From Coriobacteriaceae bacterium (GTDB lineage Bacteria > Actinomycetota > Coriobacteriia > Coriobacteriales > Coriobacteriaceae), in assembly GCA_025757745.1 (NCBI GenBank), contig CP107217.1, positions 1,054,001-1,118,000 of the forward strand: 64,000 nucleotides of DNA, read 5' to 3'. This document shows, in pieces, positions 57,961-64,000 of this stretch (positions within the stretch are counted from its first letter, which is position 1; each line of letters begins with the position of its first letter). A model generated the notes under the pieces. That model worked only from the letters and a program-made list of their open reading frames with translations, made no database searches and was not told the origin of the DNA. Both the position numbers and the translations under genes were made by a program.

Positions 57961-59472
57961 ATGGCTACGTTCTTTCCCGGTGAGTCCCACACGTTTTCGG
58001 AGTATCTGCTGGTCCCTGGTTACTCGTCCTCGCAGTGCATCCCCAACAACGTCTCTCTTAAGACGCCGCTGACCCGCTTTAAGCGCGGTGAGAAGCCGGC
58101 AATCACCCTGAACATCCCCATGGTTTCCGCCATCATGCAGTCCGTCTCGGGCGTCGACATGGGTGTCGCGCTCGCTACCGAGGGTGGCCTGTCCTTCATT
58201 TACGGTTCCCAGAGCGCCGAGTCCGAGGCCGCTATGGTCAAGGCCGTCAAGGATCACAAGGCTGGTTTTGTTCAGTCCGATTCCACGCTGACCCCCGACA
58301 TGACCATGGAGCAGGTCATCGAGCTCAAGGAGAAGACCGGTCATTCCACCATGCCGGTCACTGACGACGGCACTCCCAAGGGTAAGCTCCTGGGCATCGT
58401 CACCAGCCGTGACTATCGCCCCAGTCGCGATGACCACCAGACGAAGGTCTCCGAGTTCATGACCCCGCGTGAGCAGCTCATCGTGGGCGACAAGAACATC
58501 AGCCTCAAGGTTGCCAACGACGTCATCTGGGACAACAAGCTCAACGCTCTGCCCATCGTCGACGACAACGATCACCTCATGGGCATCGTCTTCCGCAAGG
58601 ACTACGACAGCCACAAGACCAACCCCAACGAGCTGCTCGATAACGACAAGCGCTACATGGTCGGCGCCGGTATCAACACCCGCGACTATGCCGAGCGCGT
58701 TCCGCTGCTCATCGAGGCCGGCGCCGATGTTCTGTGCATCGATTCTTCCGAGGGCTTCAGCGAGTGGCAGAAGCGCACCATCGAGTGGATCCGCGCCAAC
58801 TACGGCGAGGACGTCAAGGTCGGTGCCGGTAACGTCGTCGACGCCGAGGGCTTCCGCTTTTTGGCCGACTGCGGTGCCGACTTCATCAAGGTCGGTATCG
58901 GCGGTGGCTCCATCTGCATTACCCGCGAAACCAAGGGCATCGGCCGTGGCCAGGCCACCGCGCTGATCGACGTCTGCCGCGCTCGCGACGAGTACTACGA
59001 GGAGACCGGCGTCTACGTGCCCGTGTGCTCCGACGGCGGCATCGTCTACGACTACCACATGACGCTCGCCCTTGCCATGGGTGCCGACTTTATGATGCTG
59101 GGTCGCTACTTCGCCCGCTTCGACGAGAGCCCGACCGAGCGCGTCAATGTGAACGGCCAGTATATGAAGGAGTACTGGGGCGAGGGTTCCGCGCGTGCCC
59201 GCAACTGGCAGCGCTACGACCTGGGTGGCGCCGCGAAGCTCAGCTTCGTCGAGGGTGTCGACTCCTACGTTCCCTACGCCGGCTCCCTCAAGGACGGCGT
59301 GGGCGGCACGCTCTACAAGGTCAAGTCCACGATGTGCAACTGCGGTGCCCTCTCGATCCCCGAGCTCCAGGAAAAGGCACGCCTGACCCTGGTGAGCTCG
59401 ACCTCGATCGTCGAAGGCGGCGCCCACGATGTTGTCGTGAAGGATTCTCAGCAGAGCGTTTCCTATCGATAA
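57961..59472 (+). CDS. guaB: IMP dehydrogenase
   Basis: IMP dehydrogenase oxidises IMP to XMP, the committed step to GMP. 503 residues with the N-terminal barrel half (IPMVSAIMQSVSGVDMGVAL), a CBS-domain pair (HSTMPVTDDGTPKGKLLGIV; LNALPIVDDNDHLMGIVFRK), and the catalytic loop IGGGSICITRETKGIG with its cysteine. The mobile flap region includes YWGEGSARARNWQRYDLGG. GGAGAAAC precedes ATG 57961. Organisation is single-gene, with a palindromic element and a terminator behind it. Confidence 0.93.
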   Translation: MATFFPGESHTFSEYLLVPGYSSSQCIPNNVSLKTPLTRFKRGEKPAITLNIPMVSAIMQSVSGVDMGVALATEGGLSFIYGSQSAESEAAMVKAVKDHKAGFVQSDSTLTPDMTMEQVIELKEKTGHSTMPVTDDGTPKGKLLGIVTSRDYRPSRDDHQTKVSEFMTPREQLIVGDKNISLKVANDVIWDNKLNALPIVDDNDHLMGIVFRKDYDSHKTNPNELLDNDKRYMVGAGINTRDYAERVPLLIEAGADVLCIDSSEGFSEWQKRTIEWIRANYGEDVKVGAGNVVDAEGFRFLADCGADFIKVGIGGGSICITRETKGIGRGQATALIDVCRARDEYYEETGVYVPVCSDGGIVYDYHMTLALAMGADFMMLGRYFARFDESPTERVNVNGQYMKEYWGEGSARARNWQRYDLGGAAKLSFVEGVDSYVPYAGSLKDGVGGTLYKVKSTMCNCGALSIPELQEKARLTLVSSTSIVEGGAHDVVVKDSQQSVSYR

Positions 59473-59477
59473 GCGGC

Positions 59478-59570
59478 TTTCCCAAGCACCGCACCTTGCC
59501 GTTCAAACCGTCGCTCGCGTACCAAAGTACGCGTCGCTCCTCTTTCACGGCAATCTGCGGCACTTGGAAA
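59478..59570 (-). repeat. Nested palindromic element, family 2, copy 2
   Basis: On the minus strand the core 59497-59546 matches 51850-51900 with changes only in the hairpin loop (TTTG for TTCAT) and one other base. The outer arms (TTTCCCAAGCACCGCACC at 59478 onward; partner 59548-59570) pair with a few mismatches and are unrelated to those of copy 1. Confidence 0.8.
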
Positions 59571-59633
59571 ACCCGACCATATTTGGGCGGGTAACAATTA
59601 GCGGTTGATTCACAACCACGTTATTTAGATAAA

Positions 59634-59664
59634 GCGAGATGCCTGCAAGTCGCAGGCATCTCGC
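59634..59664 (+). terminator. Terminator after guaB
   Basis: A perfect 13-bp stem (GCGAGATGCCTGC at 59634-59646, GCAGGCATCTCGC at 59652-59664) with loop AAGTC is followed by TTGTCGTATTTG. Confidence 0.65.
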
Positions 59665-59700
59665 TTGTCGTATTTGCTATCATCAGTCAAGTTAACCTTA

Positions 59701-59819
59701 GGGTCGGTCGGCTTGGCTTTGTTCGCTACAAGTTCCGCACGCAAAGAAGAGCACTTAATGTGCTCTTCGTCTTGCGCAGGACTGTCCGCAGTAGCGAATA
59801 AAGCCAAGCCGACCGACCC
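59701..59819 (+). repeat. Nested palindromic element, family 1, copy 3 (upstream of leuS)
   Basis: Arms of 29 bp (59701-59729 and 59791-59819, left arm starting GGGTCGGTCGGCTTGGC) pair with a single G-U-type mismatch. The core has the hairpin GAAGAGCAC-TTAAT-GTGCTCTTC (59746-59768) and the conserved TTCCGCACG and CAGGACTGTCCGC. The arms have nothing in common with those of copies 1 and 2. It ends 23 bases before the leuS start. Confidence 0.85.
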
Positions 59820-59842
59820 CAGCTAAGATTAAAGGAGCTGAT

Positions 59843-62419
59843 ATGTGCGATTGCACAGATCATAAGGATGAGATCCCTGCCTACGACGCGCAGGCCATTG
59901 AGTCCAAGTGGATGAAGGCCTGGGAGGACTCCAACCTCTTTGCCGTCGACACCGACGACAGCAAGCCCAAGAAGTATGTGCTCGAGATGTTCCCGTATCC
60001 GTCGGGCGATCTGCACATGGGCCATGCGCGCAACTATACCATCGGCGATGCCATGGCCCGTCAGGCCCGCATGCGCGGCTACGACGTGCTGCATCCCATC
60101 GGCTTTGACGCCTTTGGCCTGCCCGCCGAGAACGCCGCCATCAAGCACAATACGCAGGCTGCCGCCTGGACGTATAAGAATATGGACCAGGCGCTCGCCA
60201 CGATGAAGCGCATGGGCTTCTCCTACGATCTGGATCGCATGGTCAAGACCTGCAGCCCCGACTACTACCGCTGGGGTCAGTGGATCTTTGAGAAGCTGTG
60301 GGAAAAGGGCCTGGTCTATCGCAAGAAGAACCCGGTCAACTGGTGCCCTAACTGCAAGACCGTTCTGGCCAACGAGCAGGTCACCGAGGGCAAGTGCTGG
60401 CGCTGCGGCACCGAGCCCGAGAAGCGCGACCTGGAGCAGTGGTACTTCAAGATCACCGAGTACTCCCAGGAGCTGCTCGATGACCTGGAGAAGCTCCCCG
60501 GCTGGCCCGAGCGCGTCAAGCAGATGCAGGCCAACTGGATCGGCCGTTCCGAGGGCGCCGAGGTCGACTTTACCCTGTGCGACCAGGATGGCGAGCCCAT
60601 CGAGGGCGACGAGGGCAAGATCACCGTCTTCACCACGCGTGCCGATACCCTCTTTGGCGTCTCCTTCTTTGTCCTGGCTCCCGAGTACGCCCGTCTGCAC
60701 GAGCTCGTCGAGGGCACGGAGTATGAGGAGGCCGTCACCAAGATCGTCGAGGACTCCAAGCATATCTCTGCCGTGGAGCGTGCCCAGGGCACCCTCGAGA
60801 AGCACGGTGCCTTTACGGGCCGCTACGTGGTGAACCCCGTCAACGGCGAAAAGGTCCCCGTTTGGGTTGCCGATTATGTCGTTGCCGACTACGGCACCGG
60901 CGCCGTCATGGCCGTTCCCTGCGGCGACCAGCGCGACTTTGAGTTTGCCCGCAAGTACGACCTGCCGATCGTGCCGATCATCCTGGACGATGACGATCGC
61001 GCTGCCGTCGAGGCCAGCGGCGAGACCATCGATACCTTCCATGCCGAGACCGTCGACTGGGATTGCGCCCACGCTGCCGAGGGCACGCTCGTCCAGTCCG
61101 GCAAGTACACCGGCATGCGCGGCGGTAAGCACTCCGAGGGCGAGGCTGCCATCGTGGCCGACCTCGAGACCATGGGCTGCGGCCGTCGCAAGGTCGAGTT
61201 CCGCCTGCGCGACTGGCTCATTAGCCGCCAGCGCTATTGGGGCAACCCTATCCCGGCCATCCACTGCGAGCACTGCGGCATCGTGCCCGTGCCCGAGGAT
61301 CAGCTGCCGGTGACGTTGCCCGAGAACCTGGACCTGGGCGCTGGCGAGACCCTCGCCGAGTGCAAGGATTTCTACGAGACCACCTGCCCGGTCTGCGGTC
61401 GCCCGGCCAAGCGCGAGACCGATACCATGGACACCTTCACCTGCTCCAGCTGGTATTACCTGCGCTATACCGATCCGCACAACACCGAGCTGCCCTTCTC
61501 CCGCGAGGCGGCCGACCGTTGGATGCCCGTCGATAACTACATTGGCGGCATCGAGCACGCCATTTTGCACCTGCTCTACAGCCGCTTCTTTACCAAGGCG
61601 CTGCGCGACCTGGGACTGCTGAGCGTGGACGAGCCCTTCACCAACCTGCTGTGCCAGGGCATGGTCAAGGACGAGAACGGCGACACCATGTCCAAGTCCA
61701 AGGGCAACGTCGTGCCCCCGAGCTCGGTTATCGAGCCCTACGGCGCCGACACCATGCGTCTGGCGATCCTGTTTATCGCCCCGCCCGAGAAGGACTTCGA
61801 CTGGGATCCCAAGGCTGTCGAGGGCGCCAACCGCTTTATCAAGCGCGCCTGGCGTATCGTGTGGCAGCTCGTCCAGTCGGGTGACGCCAACGTGGCCTTC
61901 GACAAGTCCGTGCTCGACGAGGTCGCGATGAAGCTCTACCGCGAGCGTCACCGCACCATCGCCAAGTGCACCGAGGACTTCGACCGCGGCCAGTTCAACA
62001 CCGCGATCTCGGCCGTCATGGAGCTCGTCAACGCGGCGAGCGCTTACCTCAACGCCACCGAGGGTGCTGACCGCGACAAGGCTCTGTGCTACGGCGTGGC
62101 CAAGGACATTGTGAGCGTCCTGGCGCCCATCTGCCCGTTCTGGGCCGACGAGCTGTGGCATGAGGCACTCGGCTGCGAGGACAACGCCTACACCGCCGCC
62201 TGGCCCGAGTTCGACCTGGCCGAGTCCATCGAGGACACGGTGCAGATCGTCGTCCAGGTGCTCGGCAAGGTCCGTGGCCGCATCGACGTGGCCCGCGATG
62301 CCTCCAACGAGGAAATGCAGGCTGCCGCCGAGGCTGCCGTCGCCAAGTGGCTCGAGGGCAAGACGGTCGTCAAGGCCATCTGCGTGCCCGGCAAGCTGGT
62401 CAACCTGGTGGTCAAGTAA
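59843..62419 (+). CDS. leuS: Leucyl-tRNA synthetase
   Basis: Class I synthetase for tRNA-Leu, 858 residues. HIGH motif in MFPYPSGDLHMGHARNY, editing domain CP1 (TTRADTLFGVSFFVLAPEY), zinc-ribbon-like insertion (CPNCKTVLANEQV, CWRCGTE), KMSKS loop in DTMSKSKGNVVPP, and the anticodon-binding domain ending with VVQVLGKVRGRIDVARDAS. AAGGAG (59832-59837) sets ATG 59843. The gene lies directly behind family 1 copy 3. A tRNA-Leu gene is in the same window but not adjacent. Confidence 0.95.
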   Translation: MCDCTDHKDEIPAYDAQAIESKWMKAWEDSNLFAVDTDDSKPKKYVLEMFPYPSGDLHMGHARNYTIGDAMARQARMRGYDVLHPIGFDAFGLPAENAAIKHNTQAAAWTYKNMDQALATMKRMGFSYDLDRMVKTCSPDYYRWGQWIFEKLWEKGLVYRKKNPVNWCPNCKTVLANEQVTEGKCWRCGTEPEKRDLEQWYFKITEYSQELLDDLEKLPGWPERVKQMQANWIGRSEGAEVDFTLCDQDGEPIEGDEGKITVFTTRADTLFGVSFFVLAPEYARLHELVEGTEYEEAVTKIVEDSKHISAVERAQGTLEKHGAFTGRYVVNPVNGEKVPVWVADYVVADYGTGAVMAVPCGDQRDFEFARKYDLPIVPIILDDDDRAAVEASGETIDTFHAETVDWDCAHAAEGTLVQSGKYTGMRGGKHSEGEAAIVADLETMGCGRRKVEFRLRDWLISRQRYWGNPIPAIHCEHCGIVPVPEDQLPVTLPENLDLGAGETLAECKDFYETTCPVCGRPAKRETDTMDTFTCSSWYYLRYTDPHNTELPFSREAADRWMPVDNYIGGIEHAILHLLYSRFFTKALRDLGLLSVDEPFTNLLCQGMVKDENGDTMSKSKGNVVPPSSVIEPYGADTMRLAILFIAPPEKDFDWDPKAVEGANRFIKRAWRIVWQLVQSGDANVAFDKSVLDEVAMKLYRERHRTIAKCTEDFDRGQFNTAISAVMELVNAASAYLNATEGADRDKALCYGVAKDIVSVLAPICPFWADELWHEALGCEDNAYTAAWPEFDLAESIEDTVQIVVQVLGKVRGRIDVARDASNEEMQAAAEAAVAKWLEGKTVVKAICVPGKLVNLVVK

Positions 62420-62448
62420 GCGCTGCGAGCATAGCTGACGCATAAAAG

Positions 62449-62484
62449 ACGAGGGACGATCCAGCTGGGTCGTCTCTTGTTTTG
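62449..62484 (+). terminator. Terminator after leuS
   Basis: GAGGGACGATCC pairs imperfectly with GGGTCGTCTC around AGCT, followed by TTGTTTTG. Confidence 0.55.
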
Positions 62485-62523
62485 CACTGTGTGTTCCTTT
62501 TGGCTGGCGTCTAGCGCTACCCT

Positions 62524-63096
62524 CTACGGAATGTGTACCAAGTCCCTAAAGTAGACGTTGCCGGTTTGCTCCTCAAACATCCAGATATTGAGGTAGATGT
62601 CGTTGAGGTCGTTGTTCACGTCAAAATTTGGGTCGTCGAAGGTGCCTACAAAGGTGAGCATTGCGGTCGTTTCTTCGCCTGCGGCGACGGGCTGGCGCAT
62701 GCGCACGTCGCGGACGACACCGTTGACGTAGGCATAAGCATCAACATCGCCAAACATCATGTCGACATCGGTGTTGTTTGTCACTGCAAAGACCAACACG
62801 GCGTCACCGTAGCCATCCGTGTCCTTGCCCACGCAGGTAACTTGGACGTTCTCGTCTGCCTCAAGGTCGATGGGGAACTGTTCTTGAGGGTCGGGACCTA
62901 AGCCCTGGGGGTCGACTATATCTTCGTCTATTTTGTCGAAGCGCTCAGAAGGCGTCGTCTTCTCGATGGCTTTTGTGCTGCCGAGATCCGGCTCACATGG
63001 TCCGGTTTTACCATCGATGTTGCTGCAGCCCGCCAGAGCGAACGAGCAGGCTGCAATGGCGAGCGCGATCGTGCAGAAGGTGCCTAGGCGTTTCAT
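62524..63096 (-). CDS. Lipoprotein with a DUF4352/DUF5067-like domain
   Basis: 190 residues. The N-terminus is a lipoprotein signal peptide ending in the lipobox ALAGC (cysteine at residue 24). The mature part, after a charged linker, has the immunoglobulin-like pattern seen in DUF4352/DUF5067 lipoproteins: VLVFAVTNNTDVDMMF, VVRDVRMRQPVAAGEETTAM and ending DLVHIP. It is anchored to the outer face of the membrane; function unknown. The gene is convergent with leuS. Confidence 0.75.
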   Translation of the reverse strand: MKRLGTFCTIALAIAACSFALAGCSNIDGKTGPCEPDLGSTKAIEKTTPSERFDKIDEDIVDPQGLGPDPQEQFPIDLEADENVQVTCVGKDTDGYGDAVLVFAVTNNTDVDMMFGDVDAYAYVNGVVRDVRMRQPVAAGEETTAMLTFVGTFDDPNFDVNNDLNDIYLNIWMFEEQTGNVYFRDLVHIP

Positions 63097-63359
63097 GGTG
63101 TCTCCTTGCCGTAGAGGATCCGGAAGGTTGTGCGGTCAATGCGTGAGTACGGCTTATCTGTTCCAGAATGTCCCTTACGTGCAGTCTGGCCGATGTGCGA
63201 CCAAGGATGGAATGCTCATAGGGCCCGATTTGGCCGGTGCGCTGGGACGCATGGCCCGTTTTGGGGCTTTTGGGTGGGCGACGCGCAGGAGTCCTCGCCT
63301 AATTGTCCTATTCTTGTGGAGAAGCTGTGGGCGCGCTGACCTGCGAATTTCTTTGACGC

Positions 63360-63388
63360 TTGCACGTTTTCGCAGGTATTGGTATAGT
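63360..63388 (+). promoter_or_regulatory. Probable promoter of the rimP-nusA operon
   Basis: TTGCAC (63360-63365) and TATAGT (63383-63388) are separated by 17 nt. No recognisable feature lies in 63097-63359 upstream. Confidence 0.5.
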
Positions 63389-63415
63389 TTGCTTGCAAAT
63401 GAAGTAGTAATTGAA

Positions 63416-63446
63416 AGAAGTGGGGTTTCGGCCCCGCTTCTTTTTT
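63416..63446 (+). terminator. Leader terminator (attenuator candidate) upstream of rimP
   Basis: A 10-bp stem (AGAAGTGGGG at 63416-63425, CCCCGCTTCT at 63432-63441, one G-U) with loop TTTCGG is followed by TTTTTT. It lies about 25 nt after the expected transcription start and 20 nt before the rimP start codon, so it should control read-through into rimP-nusA. Confidence 0.75.
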
Positions 63447-63466
63447 GTATGGATGGAGGTGCCGCA

Positions 63467-63961
63467 ATGGTCAAGACCAAGACCGAGCAGGCGATCATCG
63501 ACGCGCTCGAGGCCGTCGCTCCCCAGCACGATGTCGATATTGTCGACGTTGAGCTCGTGGGCGCCACCAAGGCCCCCTGCGTGCGTGTGCGTATCGAGGG
63601 TTCCGAGGGTCAGAGCCTGTCGCTCAACGACGTCACGGCCAATACCAAGTGGGTCGGCGACGTGATCGAGGAGCTCGACCCGATTTCTTCGAGCTACACG
63701 CTCGAGGTGTCGAGCCCGGGTATGGCGCGCCCGCTGCGCCGCCCGCGCGACTTTGCCCGTTTTGTGGGCGAGGACTGTGAGCTCACCTCCACCGCTACCG
63801 AGGGCCGTCGCAAGTACTCCGGCAAGATCGCCGCCGCGACCGAGACGGACGTGACCCTCGAGCTCGAGGACGGCGAGTCCGTCACCCTCGATTTCTGTGA
63901 TGTTAAAAAGTGCAAGTTGAAGCCCACCTATGACTTCAAGCCCGCGAAGGAAGGAAAGTAA
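63467..63961 (+). CDS. rimP: Ribosome maturation factor RimP
   Basis: RimP helps assemble the 30S subunit. 164 residues: the N-terminal domain (IIDALEAVAPQHDVDIVDVE; VRIEGSEGQSLSLNDV) contains SSYTLEVSSPGMARPLRRPRD-like residues of the RimP hallmark (LEVSSPGxxRPL), and the C-terminal domain is SH3-like (KIAAATETDVTLELEDGES). The frame is open far upstream, but GGAGG (63454-63458) places the start at ATG 63467. nusA follows after one base, the standard rimP-nusA order. Confidence 0.92.
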   Translation: MVKTKTEQAIIDALEAVAPQHDVDIVDVELVGATKAPCVRVRIEGSEGQSLSLNDVTANTKWVGDVIEELDPISSSYTLEVSSPGMARPLRRPRDFARFVGEDCELTSTATEGRRKYSGKIAAATETDVTLELEDGESVTLDFCDVKKCKLKPTYDFKPAKEGK

Positions 63962-63962
63962 G

Positions 63963-64000
63963 ATGGCAGCATCCGACATGATGTCCGCCCTGATGGAGCT
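63963..64000 (+). CDS. nusA: Transcription termination/antitermination factor NusA (5' end only)
   Basis: ATG 63963 opens a frame reading MAASDMMSALMEL, which matches the beginning of NusA proteins and the expected position after rimP. Only 12-13 codons are in the window. Confidence 0.75.
   Translation, partial: MAASDMMSALME

Noticed and set aside
62933..63466. Long N-terminal extension of RimP
   Set aside because: It would cross a promoter and a terminator-like hairpin and is not part of the RimP family; ATG 63467 has a perfect ribosome-binding site.

Overview
The window looks like a chromosome segment of a Coriobacteriia gut anaerobe, most likely Collinsella or a close relative. This is an inference from the GC-rich housekeeping genes, a fused molybdenum hydroxylase next to tig-clpP-clpX, DUF1667/GlpAB-type oxidoreductases, and a PTS sucrose operon; no species marker such as 16S rRNA is present. 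The housekeeping genes are clearly GC-rich. The polysaccharide locus and the block after it (about 21.6-50.7 kb) are visibly more AT-rich and rich in broken genes, as expected for transferred DNA.

Layout. 0-12.2 kb: molybdenum hydroxylase, tRNA-Leu, tig-clpP-clpX, valS, folC. 12.2-17.3 kb: an M24 peptidase and a three-gene GlpA/GlpB/DUF1667 oxidoreductase operon, with several palindromic repeats between them. 17.5-18.2 kb: a very regular array of eighteen 16-nt motifs that alternate in orientation. 18.3-20.7 kb: a zinc-ribbon membrane protein and thrS. 20.8-32.4 kb: a surface-polysaccharide operon (NusG-like antiterminator, priming sugar transferase, glycosyltransferases, two pyruvyltransferases, nitroreductase, DUF1919 protein, Wzy-like polymerase, Wzx flippase, F420-hydrogenase-beta-like protein). 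It has three candidate phase-variation devices: an inverted-repeat-bounded promoter and two runs of eleven G. 32.4-50.7 kb: an accessory and defence island with an IS256 remnant, several pseudogenes, a SLATT/CD-NTase (CBASS-like) pair, a complete type II-like retron with a recognisable msr-msd, and two successive AAA ATPase/TOPRIM-type pairs. 50.7-57.8 kb: remnant VTC gene, DUF4956 gene, LacI regulator, PTS sucrose transporter, GH32 hydrolase, a degenerate PLP-fold protein, and a ModE-like regulator. 57.9-64 kb: guaB, leuS, a lipoprotein, rimP and the first bases of nusA.

How the parts work together. The NusG-like protein probably keeps polymerase processive through the long polysaccharide operon. 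Inverting its promoter, or slippage in the G runs, would switch or alter the surface glycan. The defence block combines nucleotide signalling (CD-NTase plus SLATT membrane effector), an abortive retron (reverse transcriptase plus deoxyribosyltransferase-like effector), and ATPase/TOPRIM modules. The LacI regulator, paired operators, EIIBC and GH32 enzyme form a sucrose-use unit.

The most unusual signals are not genes. Several families of intergenic elements share one architecture: a conserved core carrying a small hairpin, enclosed by long arms that pair almost perfectly but whose sequence differs completely between copies. Together with the alternating 16-nt array, these are the best candidates here for something not yet described.
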